A stretch of DNA of 64,000 nt from Bacteroidales bacterium (GTDB taxonomy: Bacteria > Bacteroidota > Bacteroidia > Bacteroidales > GCA-2748055): assembly GCA_023138875.1 (NCBI GenBank), contig JAGLOO010000011.1, positions 1 through 64,000 on the forward strand. Reading direction: 5' to 3'. How positions within the stretch are numbered: the first letter of the stretch is position 1; every line of letters begins with the position of its first letter. A program made the position numbers and the translations under genes. The notes beneath the pieces were generated by a model, which searched no databases, was not told the DNA's origin, and saw nothing but the letters and a program-made list of their open reading frames with translations. Positions 53,385 to 61,993 of the stretch are shown piece by piece.

Positions 53385-54817
53385 GTCTCAGACAAGCAAT
53401 CTTTCTGGCTGGAACCATCATTGCTGTTGGATTAACCAGCATTGTTCCAATTTCCTGCAATAGCCGGTCGATGGAAGGAATGGTTGTTTTTACCCGTGTA
53501 CCAATTGATAATTTTGATTTCCAGGAGGATATAATCCATAATTTTCCGGGGGCACAGATCGTGGCAGTGAATCCGGATAAACCGGAGGGATCTGAAGTCA
53601 TCTTAACCACGGATTTCTATTCAGCCTGTTCCCCTGAAATTTCATATGATGCAAAACAGATGCTTTTTGTTGCACAGCGGAATGAACATGAACCATGGCA
53701 GGTATGGGAAATGGATTTGAAAAACGGAACCAGTAAGCAAATTACTGATTTCGGGGAATCATGTTCCGGGCCGGCTTATCTTCCTGCCGGCCGTCTGGTG
53801 TTCAGCAGGCAAATTCCCGGTAGAGGCGCAGAACCGGTATATGCTTTGTTTACCATGAATCTGGATGGTTCGAATATAAGCCGCATCACTTTTCAGCCTC
53901 ATAACGATTATCCTGCCGGGATACTTCGGGATGGCCGTATCTTAATGTTCAGCAAACAGTTGTATCCCAAGGCTGGAGATATAATGTATCTGGCAATGAG
54001 ACCCAATGGAACCAAAGCTGAATTATTCTATAAAGGGGTACATAACAGCATCCTTCATAGTCAGGCGTACGAAACAATGGATGGGCTTGTTTACTTTATT
54101 GAATGGGAACAGGGAAGGGGAGAAAAGGGTGAAATAGTTTCTGTTTATCAGAACAGGCCCCTCTTTTCAAAGGTCAATTATACTTCAGAGTTTCCCGGGA
54201 GTTTTTATGCTCTCTTCCCGATGCCATCAGGAGAACTGCTTGTTTCATATCGCCCTTCAGAAACCGATCCGGTTGCCCTGTATAGTTTTTCTGTACAAGA
54301 GAAATCTCTGGGTGAATCAATATATAACCATACAGAATATCACGTACTTGAACCTGTTCTTGTTGAAGCCTATTCAAGACCCAGAAATTTGCCCGATGAA
54401 GTTGATGACAAGCAATCAACAGGTTTGCTTCTTTGTCAGAATATCAATGTTACGGCCACACCATTCGGTTCCGAGTTAAATCCTTTATTGAAAGCAACCC
54501 GGGTTGAGCTCCTGGGTATAGATAAAAGCCTTGGCATTGTTCCTGTGGAGGAAGATGGTTCTGTTTATCTGAAAGTAATTGCAGATACACCGGTCCGTTT
54601 CCAGACACTGGATGAAGATGGTCGGATTGTGTACGGACCCTCAGCCTGGATCTGGCTTCGTCCGTTTGAACGGCGGGGCTGCGTGGGTTGTCATGAAGAT
54701 CCTGAGTTGTCCCCGGAGAATTTTGTACCTCTGTCTGTTAAGAAACAACCGGTTTCCATACCTGTTGAAAGTACTCAGGAACACGAACATAGTTCCACAG
54801 TCATAATAGTTGAATAA
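53381..54817 (+). CDS. Hydrazine-synthase-alpha-like propeller with one c-type haem site
   Basis: The 478-residue protein has a lipoprotein-type signal ('SIVPISC'). A TolB-like propeller follows ('ISYDAKQMLFVAQRNEHEPW', cut to DAKQMLFVAQR; 'WQVWEMDLKNGTSKQIT'; 'FTMNLDGSNISRITFQPHND', seen as TMNLDGSNISRIT). The C-terminal part has 'ESIYNHTEYHVLEPVLVEA' and ends with 'RRGCVGCHEDPELSPENF', a CxxCH haem site near residue 433. This is the pattern of HzsA-related proteins, widespread in bacteria that do not make hydrazine. The protein is shorter than HzsA, has a single CxxCH and lacks an extra N-terminal haem domain. I infer an extracytoplasmic electron-transfer or redox role. It overlaps the preceding gene by 4 bases. 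Confidence 0.75.
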   Translation: MSLRQAIFLAGTIIAVGLTSIVPISCNSRSMEGMVVFTRVPIDNFDFQEDIIHNFPGAQIVAVNPDKPEGSEVILTTDFYSACSPEISYDAKQMLFVAQRNEHEPWQVWEMDLKNGTSKQITDFGESCSGPAYLPAGRLVFSRQIPGRGAEPVYALFTMNLDGSNISRITFQPHNDYPAGILRDGRILMFSKQLYPKAGDIMYLAMRPNGTKAELFYKGVHNSILHSQAYETMDGLVYFIEWEQGRGEKGEIVSVYQNRPLFSKVNYTSEFPGSFYALFPMPSGELLVSYRPSETDPVALYSFSVQEKSLGESIYNHTEYHVLEPVLVEAYSRPRNLPDEVDDKQSTGLLLCQNINVTATPFGSELNPLLKATRVELLGIDKSLGIVPVEEDGSVYLKVIADTPVRFQTLDEDGRIVYGPSAWIWLRPFERRGCVGCHEDPELSPENFVPLSVKKQPVSIPVESTQEHEHSSTVIIVE

Positions 54818-54819
54818 AC

Positions 54820-56853
54820 ATGAGGAAGTATATAAAGTTCCTTTTCATTGTAGTTGTGCTGGCAGTATTTGGTCTGTTAAGGATACCTGTGCATAAATGG
54901 TCCCGGCAGCATGTCAATTACATAACTGCCGTTGATGACCATCCGTTGAATTGCCTCTCATGCCATATGTACACACAGAAGGATGGAGTTATCGCGAAAT
55001 TGATAAATGCAGACTATCTCTCCCCGTTTAATATGGCCGTTTCACCTGATGGAAGTAAATTATATGTGATTGCACAGGAAGGAAACACACTATTGGTTGT
55101 TGGCACTGAAACGGACAAAGTCATAGAAAGTATTGCTGTCGGGGAGAGACCTCATAGTGTTGTTATAAAAAGCGACGGAAATTCAGCTTTTGTCAGCAAT
55201 CAGTGGGCTGATAATGTATATGAGATTAATCTTACTTCACTAAAAATAGTTGATACCCTTAAAACAGGAAGTGGCCCTGCTGAGCTTGTATTAAGTGCTG
55301 ATGAGAAATTTCTATATGTCGTGGATTCCTATTCCTCTGAAGTATCAATCATCGATCTGCAGACAAGAACTGAATTAAAACGGTTAATGGCAGGAAATAA
55401 CCCGGTAGCTGCAACCTTATCTCCTGATAGAAATCAGGTTTATGTAACCAGCAGGAGAACCCTGGCTATGCCTTATGGAACCCCACCCATGACTGAGCTT
55501 ACAGTTATTGATGCTGCTACTCAAAGGGTTAAAGAACGTAAGATATTTGAAAATGCATATATCATGGAGAATGTAGCATTTACACCATCCGGTGATATGG
55601 CCATTGCTACCCTTATACGGCCTAAAAACCTTATTCCTGCCATACAGGTTGAAAGAGGATGGATGATGACACACGGAATAGGCATTATCGAACCTGGTAA
55701 TGATGGCCGAATAATCCAGCTATTGTTAGATGAGCCGAATGCCTATTATTCAGATCCTTTTGATATAGTCATCACACCTGATGGAGAGAAAGCCTTTGTT
55801 ACTCATTCGGGGGTTGATTTTGTTACAGTCATTGATCTTCATGCAATCCGGACACTGCTTGCTGAGTCAACCGCTGAAGAACTCGATTATTATTCAAATC
55901 ACCTCGGTATCAGCAGCCGGTATGTGATCAAACGAATTCCAACAGGAGCTAATCCAAAAGGCCTTGTGCTCTCTCCTGACGGGAAATACCTTTATGTTGC
56001 TGAGAGACTTGAAGACAGGATTGCTGTAATTAGCACGGAAGAGATGGAGACTATAAAAACCATAGATCTTAAAGGCCCGTCAAGGATTACTGTAGCACGA
56101 AAAGGACGCAGGCTTCTTAATAATGCAGGGTTTACTTTTCAAAATCAGTATGCTTGTTATACCTGCCACCCTGACTCTCATGAAGATGGACTGGTATATA
56201 ATATGGCGGGAAAAGATATGGGACGTAATCTGGCGAATGTACAAACCTTACGTGATATTGGTGACATTCCTCCATATAAATGGAATGGAAAGAATTCAAG
56301 TATTTATAAACAGGATGGAATGCGTTTTTCAACGATATTGACAAGAACAGAGTCATTTGATTTTGATGAGCTGGATGCGCTTGTTGCCTATATTGTTACC
56401 GGTATTAAGAATCCACCCAATTTAAGATATAATCCTAACGGTGAATTGACCGCTGCTCAGAAAAGAGGAAAAACGATCTTTTACCGGACACATACTAATT
56501 GCGGAAAAGAGATCCCGGTTGAGAACCGTTGTTTCACCTGTCACCCTCCACCCTTTTTTACAAATATGGAAATGGCAGATGTCGGCACCCTCTCAGAAAC
56601 AGATGACCCTATGCTGTTCGATGCACCTCAGTTAAATAACGTTTATGAATCAGCGCCATATTTGCACGATGGACGTTCTGCCACACTTGAGGAATTATGG
56701 ACAACATTTAATGATGAGGATAAACATGGTGTTGGCAATGATATGATGAAAGATCAGTTGAATGATCTGGTTGAATATCTTAAATCTTTAAGGGATGCCA
56801 AATACTATAAAGATAATATTGAAACCTATAAAGCCGATATTAATCCTGAATAA
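54820..56853 (+). CDS. YVTN beta-propeller plus cytochrome-c-peroxidase-like protein, three CxxCH
   Basis: The 677-residue protein has one N-terminal membrane segment (FLFIVVVLAVFGLL), a first CxxCH at residues 45-49 (CLSCH), then a YVTN-type seven-bladed propeller to about residue 430 ('VSPDGSKLYVIAQEG', 'SADEKFLYVVDSYSSEVSII', 'LSPDGKYLYVAERLEDRI'). The C-terminal domain resembles MauG/di-haem peroxidases, with CYTCH near 445, CFTCH near 570 and 'ESAPYLHDGRSATLEELW' near the end. It is likely membrane-anchored in the periplasm and carries about three c-type haems. The gene starts 2 bases after the HzsA-like gene stops, so the two products may form one electron-transfer unit. Confidence 0.85.
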   Translation: MRKYIKFLFIVVVLAVFGLLRIPVHKWSRQHVNYITAVDDHPLNCLSCHMYTQKDGVIAKLINADYLSPFNMAVSPDGSKLYVIAQEGNTLLVVGTETDKVIESIAVGERPHSVVIKSDGNSAFVSNQWADNVYEINLTSLKIVDTLKTGSGPAELVLSADEKFLYVVDSYSSEVSIIDLQTRTELKRLMAGNNPVAATLSPDRNQVYVTSRRTLAMPYGTPPMTELTVIDAATQRVKERKIFENAYIMENVAFTPSGDMAIATLIRPKNLIPAIQVERGWMMTHGIGIIEPGNDGRIIQLLLDEPNAYYSDPFDIVITPDGEKAFVTHSGVDFVTVIDLHAIRTLLAESTAEELDYYSNHLGISSRYVIKRIPTGANPKGLVLSPDGKYLYVAERLEDRIAVISTEEMETIKTIDLKGPSRITVARKGRRLLNNAGFTFQNQYACYTCHPDSHEDGLVYNMAGKDMGRNLANVQTLRDIGDIPPYKWNGKNSSIYKQDGMRFSTILTRTESFDFDELDALVAYIVTGIKNPPNLRYNPNGELTAAQKRGKTIFYRTHTNCGKEIPVENRCFTCHPPPFFTNMEMADVGTLSETDDPMLFDAPQLNNVYESAPYLHDGRSATLEELWTTFNDEDKHGVGNDMMKDQLNDLVEYLKSLRDAKYYKDNIETYKADINPE

Positions 56854-56863
56854 TCGATAAACT

Positions 56864-57973
56864 ATGAACAATTTAAGCCGGATTTTTCATAAAGCAATCA
56901 AAGTGTTATCTGCAATACTGTTAACCATCTATTTGACAGGTTCCTCTTTTGTTGAGAAAGACATTTTCCCGGAAGCCGGATCCATGCCTGTATATGGCAA
57001 TTGGGAGACATTTACCAGGAAAGATGGATTGCCTGCCGATAAAGCATACTGTGTCCGTATGGACGGTGACCGGGTGCTGGTTGGAACCAGTGCCGGACTG
57101 GCGGTATATGAGAATGATGAATGGCGGACATATACAGTAGAAGACGGACTGGCACATCCGGGTGTACTTTCAATTGATGTGAGTGAGCTTACAGGCGATG
57201 TCTGGATAGGTACACTTGGAGGGTTAAACCGCTGGTCAGCCGGTAGATTCGAAACATTTACACAATTTAACAGCGGCCTGGCCAATGATGTGATCTATTC
57301 GGTTATTTGTGATGGGAAAGATGTTTGGGTGGCAACAGGTGGTGGAGCCGGACATTACAATACTTACACCAGAGAATGGGGTATTTACACGGAAAGAAAT
57401 GCACCCATGCATGAGCCATGGACCTATGGGGTTTGTGCAGGAGATAAAAAGATATTTATTGCAGCATGGGGTGGCGGGGTAATTGAATATAATACCGAAA
57501 CGGAACATTTCAGGGATTATATTGATCCGGACGGAGAGATGGAAATAGACCTTTTTGCTGATGACGGCGTGGTTCATGATATAACAACTGGAGTTTCTCA
57601 TGCCGACGGTATTCTTTGGGTAGCAACTTACTTTGGCTTAAGCCGTTATGACGGTGCACACTGGAAAGGTTACTTTGATCATGATAGCGGACTGATCAGT
57701 AATTTCATTAACTTTCTTAAGGCAGATGGCCCTGTAGTATACCTTTGTACCGATTTAGGTTTATGTGGTTTTAATGGGGAAACCTGGGTTACATATCAGA
57801 GAAATGAAAACGACAAAAAGGGAAAAATACTAATAACCAATGGTTCCGAAACAAAAAAATTGGTTGCATCCACTTCAATTTCTCATAATTTTGTAATTGG
57901 AGTCGACTTCCAGGGCGATGAGATATGGCTTGCAACATCCAAAGGTGTATGCCGGGGCGAAAGAGTTAAATAA
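56864..57973 (+). CDS. Free-standing two-component-regulator-type propeller (Reg_prop)
   Basis: The 369-residue protein has a hydrophobic N-terminal signal (VLSAILLTIYLTGSSF). Reg_prop-type repeats follow: 'WETFTRKDGLPADKAYCV', 'VLVGTSAGLAVYENDEWRTY', 'GDVWIGTLGGLNRWSAGRFE' (20 residues), 'DVWVATGGGAGHYN', 'ILWVATYFGLSRYDGAHWK' and 'IWLATSKGVCRGE'. These repeats usually form the sensor part of hybrid two-component systems in Bacteroidota. Here there is no membrane helix after them, no kinase and no response regulator, so it is a soluble extracytoplasmic propeller, perhaps a ligand-binding or structural partner of the haem proteins encoded just before it. Confidence 0.8.
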   Translation: MNNLSRIFHKAIKVLSAILLTIYLTGSSFVEKDIFPEAGSMPVYGNWETFTRKDGLPADKAYCVRMDGDRVLVGTSAGLAVYENDEWRTYTVEDGLAHPGVLSIDVSELTGDVWIGTLGGLNRWSAGRFETFTQFNSGLANDVIYSVICDGKDVWVATGGGAGHYNTYTREWGIYTERNAPMHEPWTYGVCAGDKKIFIAAWGGGVIEYNTETEHFRDYIDPDGEMEIDLFADDGVVHDITTGVSHADGILWVATYFGLSRYDGAHWKGYFDHDSGLISNFINFLKADGPVVYLCTDLGLCGFNGETWVTYQRNENDKKGKILITNGSETKKLVASTSISHNFVIGVDFQGDEIWLATSKGVCRGERVK

Positions 57974-57997
57974 TAACCTAAAAAACTGACATAAAAA

Positions 57998-58570
57998 ATG
58001 ATTGATTCAAAACAACTGCTTATTAGTTTGGATAAACTGACTGATGGTGAAAAAGAAGAGATGATTAAACTGGGATTCTTAACTGAAAACAATCAGTTGA
58101 AAGAGTATGTTTATCCCACCATACATAGCGAACGGCCACCTATTCCCAAGCATTCAGTGCATGCCCCTGATATTATCAATGAAGCATACGATTATCAGAA
58201 ACCATCCTCTTTTTCAAGAGCTTTGCGCCTTGACCTCGGTGGTCATAAAGTGTTACTGATTTCAGGTACCGCCAGTGTGAATACGCAGGGCAAACCTGAA
58301 CACATTGGAGACTTTAAAGCACAACTCTGGCGGACCTATCGAAATATAACAAATTTGTTAGAAGCTGAAGAGATGAGTTGGCACGATGTGGTCCGAACAA
58401 CCAACTTCCTGAGAGACATTGAGCGGGATTATACTGAATTCAACAAAATCAGAACATCATTTTTCCAATGGTTGGAACTGGACCCTCTGCCTGCCAGTAC
58501 AGGAATACAGTCAAGGCTTTGCTGGGAAACTTTACTTGTGGAGATTGAAGTTATTGCTATTTGTAAATGA
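57998..58570 (+). CDS. RidA/YjgF family protein with N-terminal extension
   Basis: The 190-residue cytoplasmic protein has a RidA domain from about residue 70: 'LLISGTASVNTQGKPEHIGD', 'FKAQLWRTYRNITNLLE', 'WHDVVRTTNFLRDIERDY', 'FNKIRTSFF', 'DPLPASTGIQSRLCWET' and 'LLVEIEVIAI'. The conserved Arg that binds the substrate carboxylate fits the 'TGIQSRLC' segment. RidA proteins hydrolyse reactive enamines and imines; related folds occur in chorismate-using enzymes. The first ~65 residues (DKLTDGEKEEMIKLGFLTEN) are extra compared with the usual 125-130 residue protein. It is the only gene of this operon besides the DAHP synthase without an export signal. Confidence 0.85.
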   Translation: MIDSKQLLISLDKLTDGEKEEMIKLGFLTENNQLKEYVYPTIHSERPPIPKHSVHAPDIINEAYDYQKPSSFSRALRLDLGGHKVLLISGTASVNTQGKPEHIGDFKAQLWRTYRNITNLLEAEEMSWHDVVRTTNFLRDIERDYTEFNKIRTSFFQWLELDPLPASTGIQSRLCWETLLVEIEVIAICK

Positions 58571-58588
58571 ACATTAAAAAATCTTATT

Positions 58589-59890
58589 ATGAAGTTTACA
58601 CATTATGCATTGGTGTCAACTCTTGTTATACTGTTTTCGGTACTGGAGTTAAGCGGCCAGGAAGAAAAATTGAACTATGGCAATACAACTGATGAATTGG
58701 TGCCCTATGGCCGGTTTCAGAAAGCGCACAAGAATTTTTTTGATGATAACCAGCTCTTTACGGGAGCAGGACGTGAAAAAGTTCCACCTACTGATCTTAC
58801 CGAAGTCAGGATTGGGCTTTTGGGACCTTTGGAAGGTTCGATATTGTCTCCTCAAGGTAATCAAATGTTACAGGGAGCAATACTTGCAATGGAGGAGGCC
58901 AATAAAAAAGGAGGGTACAATGGTATTCCTTTCAGGATATTGCCACATAATGATGTGGGCCTATGGGGTGCAGCTGCCAATGAGGTGGTAAAAATGAATG
59001 ATGAGAAGGTTTGGGCCTTTATTGGCACCATTGATGATATCAATACCCACGTTGCATTGCGGGTGGCTCTTAAACTGGAACTTCCTATGGTTAATACGGG
59101 AGATCCGGACCCTACACTTACTGAAACACGTATACCCTGGATGATTCGCTGTATTGCCGATGACCGGCAGAGCAGTTATGCATTGGTTAACTATGTTTAT
59201 AGACAAAAAGGACATTCCCGCATAGCCGTATTACGGGCCAACAACCGCTATGGACGGGTGGGGATCATGGAATTCAGGGATGCAGCGCTGCGCTATGGTT
59301 ATCCTCTGGTATTAGAGATACGGTATAACGATGGTGAAACGAGTTTTACAACGCAAATCGAGCGCATGATAAAATCATCCCCCGATGCTGTAGTTCTTTG
59401 GGGAAACGCCAAAGAGACCGCCCTTATATTAAATCAAATGCGAGAAATGGGGATGGACCAACCTGTTTATGGTTGTGACAGACTTATGTCTCCTGTGTTT
59501 CTCGAGATTGCAGGTAAGGAGGCAGAGGGTGTAGTAACTACCTGTCAGTATAACCCTACACTCGATATTCCAAATTTAATAGCCTTTAACAGGAACTATG
59601 AAAAGAGGTTCGGCCTGGAACCGGATGTGTTTGCCGCTCATGCTTATGATGGGATGAATATAATAATTGATGCTATCCGTATAGCGGGCCTTAATCGCGC
59701 CCTGATGCGCGATGTTATGACTGACATGAAAACTTTTCAGGGTTATCAGGGTGTAACCGGAGAGATTATCTTTGATGCATCCTGGAATGATATCGGATCC
59801 ATTTGGATGACTGAAGTACGCGATGGTAAGTTTGAATTTTTTCCTCCTCCACCGCTGACATCTGAAGTATCAATGACAATAAAACAGTAA
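58589..59890 (+). CDS. Type-1 periplasmic binding protein (LivK-like), orphan
   Basis: The 433-residue protein has a signal peptide (VILFSVLELSGQ), a 50-residue lead-in containing 'YGNTTDELVPYGRF', then a two-lobed periplasmic-binding fold of the branched-chain amino acid type: 'VRIGLLGPLEGS', 'GAILAMEEANKKGGYNGIPF' (20 residues), 'VWAFIGTIDDINTHVALRV', 'LPMVNTGDPDPTLTETRIPW', 'RIAVLRANNRYGRVGIMEF', 'VVLWGNAKETALILNQM' and 'VFAAHAYDGMNIIIDAI'. No permease or ATPase gene is near, so transport is unproven. The 'NTGDPDPTLTETRIPW' loop replaces the usual Ser/Thr amino-acid-binding residues, so the ligand is probably not a branched-chain amino acid. Confidence 0.82.
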   Translation: MKFTHYALVSTLVILFSVLELSGQEEKLNYGNTTDELVPYGRFQKAHKNFFDDNQLFTGAGREKVPPTDLTEVRIGLLGPLEGSILSPQGNQMLQGAILAMEEANKKGGYNGIPFRILPHNDVGLWGAAANEVVKMNDEKVWAFIGTIDDINTHVALRVALKLELPMVNTGDPDPTLTETRIPWMIRCIADDRQSSYALVNYVYRQKGHSRIAVLRANNRYGRVGIMEFRDAALRYGYPLVLEIRYNDGETSFTTQIERMIKSSPDAVVLWGNAKETALILNQMREMGMDQPVYGCDRLMSPVFLEIAGKEAEGVVTTCQYNPTLDIPNLIAFNRNYEKRFGLEPDVFAAHAYDGMNIIIDAIRIAGLNRALMRDVMTDMKTFQGYQGVTGEIIFDASWNDIGSIWMTEVRDGKFEFFPPPPLTSEVSMTIKQ

Positions 59891-59914
59891 GTACTGCTGA
59901 TAAAGAACAGAATA

Positions 59915-60796
59915 ATGGAAATACATAAAAACAATCGCCACAGTAATTTCGGAAGTTCTGCTCCCAACCTGGTCCATCGCCAGACAAAAGCAAGTGATAC
60001 AGTAATCAATGTTAATGGGATAGAAATAGGAGGTAAGGAGATAGTAATCATTGCCGGCCCTTGCGCTGTTGAGAATAGAGAACAATTACTTGAAACTGCA
60101 AAAAAAGTGCATTCCGGAGGTGCAAATATTTTGCGGGGAGGAGTCTATAAACCCAGAACTTCCCCTTATAGTTTTCAGGGCCTTGGGGAAGAAGGACTTA
60201 AGTACCTCAGTGAGGCCAGAAAAGTAACCGGTTTACCTGTTGTTACGGAAGTTATGGATACACGCAAGATGGAATTGGTTTGTGAATATACAGATATCAT
60301 ACAGATTGGTTCCCGGAGCATGCATAATTTCCCTCTGTTGAAAGAAGCTGGTAAATGCAGGAAACCTGTTTTATTCAAGCGTGGATTAATGGCTACCATT
60401 GATGAGTATCTTCTTGCTGCAGAGTATATCCTTAGTGAAGGAAACCAGGAGGTTATATTGTGTGAACGAGGTATTCGTACCTTTGAAAATTATACCCGGA
60501 ATACGCTTGATTTGAGTGTTGTTCCTATCTTGAAACGGCAAACCCATCTTCCGGTAATTGTTGATCCCAGTCATGGAACCGGACATAGCTGGTTGGTGCC
60601 AGCTATGGCTAAAGCTGCAATTGCTGCCGGAGCCGATGGAATTATGGTTGAAGTTCACAACAAACCTTTAGATGCCTTAAGCGATGGTCAGCAATCCCTG
60701 TACCCTGAAGAGTTTACTCAGTTAGTAAAGGATATTGAGAAAATAGCGCTGGCAGTAGGAAGGAAAATATATCACTTTCAGCCATCCCCGGCCTGA
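59915..60796 (+). CDS. aroF: 3-deoxy-7-phosphoheptulonate (DAHP) synthase, class I-beta
   Basis: The 293-residue cytoplasmic enzyme joins phosphoenolpyruvate and erythrose 4-phosphate, the first step of aromatic biosynthesis. Motifs: '[14 protein letters not shown]', '[20 protein letters not shown]' (20 residues, phosphate and PEP binding), 'VVTEVMDT', '[13 protein letters not shown]', '[15 protein letters not shown]', '[19 protein letters not shown]', '[13 protein letters not shown]' and '[18 protein letters not shown]'. It lacks both an ACT-like regulatory domain and a chorismate-mutase domain, so it should be little regulated by end products. It lies in the operon between two paralogous binding-protein genes, far from other aro genes in this window. 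Confidence 0.93.
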   Translation: MEIHKNNRHSNFGSSAPNLVHRQTKASDTVINVNGIEIGGKEIVIIAGPCAVENREQLLETAKKVHSGGANILRGGVYKPRTSPYSFQGLGEEGLKYLSEARKVTGLPVVTEVMDTRKMELVCEYTDIIQIGSRSMHNFPLLKEAGKCRKPVLFKRGLMATIDEYLLAAEYILSEGNQEVILCERGIRTFENYTRNTLDLSVVPILKRQTHLPVIVDPSHGTGHSWLVPAMAKAAIAAGADGIMVEVHNKPLDALSDGQQSLYPEEFTQLVKDIEKIALAVGRKIYHFQPSPA

Positions 60797-60822
60797 TTCC
60801 TTTAGTGAATGATTAATAATTC

Positions 60823-61935
60823 ATGATTCAATTTAGATTTATATCTCTGGTTGTCTTACTGATGGCATTTGGTACCGGATCGGCTATCATTGGAGCTCAA
60901 GATGCAGTAGTTAAAATCGGACTTCTGATTCCTGATCCGGAAGCTTCAGCAGCAAAACACGGCGCTGAGTTAGCCATCCGGGAAGCAAACGAAAAAGGGG
61001 GTTATTCAGGCCATCCATTTCATCTGGTCGTTCGTTCGACTGAGGGGCCATGGGGAGCAGGCTCAAAAGAATCGGTGAGTCTGGTGTTTGAGGATGAGGT
61101 TGTTGCCATCATGGGTTCCCTGGATGGACGAAATGCACACCTTGCAGAACAGGTAGCAACGAAAACCAGAATTCTCTTTTTATCTTCATGGGCAACTGAC
61201 ATGACCCTTTCACGGGCTTTTGTTCCCTGGTATTTTCGATGCATACCCAATGACGATCAGCAGGCAACCTCATTGATTCAGGAGATTTATAAGAGAAGAA
61301 AGATGACCAATGTTGCGATCATTGGAACGGATGATTACGATTCTATGAATGCAGTTCATACCTTTGTCAAAACTGCTGCTTCGATGAATGCTGCAACACC
61401 CAAACAGTTTCTGTACCGATTGTCCGGCAAGAATTTTCAAATGGTTCTAAAGGAGATCAATCAATCTGATATTGAGGCTATTGTATTATTCGGTAAACCT
61501 GCATTGGCTTCAGATATCCTACCAATGTTACAGCAGAGAAATATGAATCATACTATTTTCGGTTCATTATCGATTATGGATGATCAAAAAGCATCTGATC
61601 CCGATTGGGCCATCTTCGAGGAGATGAACCTGGTATCTTCCGGCCATTGGTTTACAGAAAAAGGTATTGCATTTCAAAAATCGTTTCAAAGAGCTTTTGG
61701 TTATCAACCGGGTGCAGCAGCAGCCTATGCTTACGATGGTATGAATGTGGTCATTGAAGTTATATCGAAGAGCGGACCGGATCATGATAAAATTATTGAT
61801 GCCTTTGCTGAAACAAATTACAAAACCGGAGTTACCGGTGAAATCCAATTTGATGCTAATGGAAACCGCATGGGTATTTCAGGGCTTATGACAATTAAAA
61901 ACGGAAAACCGGTTGTTATTTCAGCGGATGAATAA
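60823..61935 (+). CDS. Type-1 periplasmic binding protein (LivK-like), orphan paralogue
   Basis: The 370-residue protein has a signal peptide (LMAFGTGSAIIGAQ) and the same fold as the binding protein two genes upstream: 'VKIGLLIPDPEASAAKHGAE' (20 residues), 'LAIREANEKGGYSGHPFHLV', 'VAIMGSLDGRNAHLAEQVA', 'RILFLSSWATDMTLSRAFVP', 'NVAIIGTDDYDSMNAVHTF', 'AIVLFGKPALASDILPML' and 'AYAYDGMNVVIEVI'. It is shorter and lacks the extra lead-in region of its paralogue. The two may bind related ligands or form a pair. No permease gene is near. Confidence 0.85.
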   Translation: MIQFRFISLVVLLMAFGTGSAIIGAQDAVVKIGLLIPDPEASAAKHGAELAIREANEKGGYSGHPFHLVVRSTEGPWGAGSKESVSLVFEDEVVAIMGSLDGRNAHLAEQVATKTRILFLSSWATDMTLSRAFVPWYFRCIPNDDQQATSLIQEIYKRRKMTNVAIIGTDDYDSMNAVHTFVKTAASMNAATPKQFLYRLSGKNFQMVLKEINQSDIEAIVLFGKPALASDILPMLQQRNMNHTIFGSLSIMDDQKASDPDWAIFEEMNLVSSGHWFTEKGIAFQKSFQRAFGYQPGAAAAYAYDGMNVVIEVISKSGPDHDKIIDAFAETNYKTGVTGEIQFDANGNRMGISGLMTIKNGKPVVISADE

Positions 61936-61993
61936 ACAGATAAGAGTTTGATGTTTTTTGTATATTGGGGAAAGTGACTACAGATTCTAAATC

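Noticed and set aside
53381-54817. Hydrazine synthesis (anammox-type) as the role of the HzsA-like protein
   Set aside because: There are no beta/gamma subunits and no hydrazine dehydrogenase gene, and the protein is shorter with one CxxCH. Similarity to HzsA is common outside anammox bacteria.
58589-61935. Branched-chain amino acid ABC transporter
   Set aside because: Only binding proteins are present, no LivH/M/G/F genes, and the ligand loops do not look like the amino-acid binding pattern.
61961-61968. TATATTGG as an internal promoter before the last gene
   Set aside because: It mismatches the TAnnTTTG consensus in its conserved part and has no upstream box at proper spacing; kept only as a possibility given the 58-base gap.
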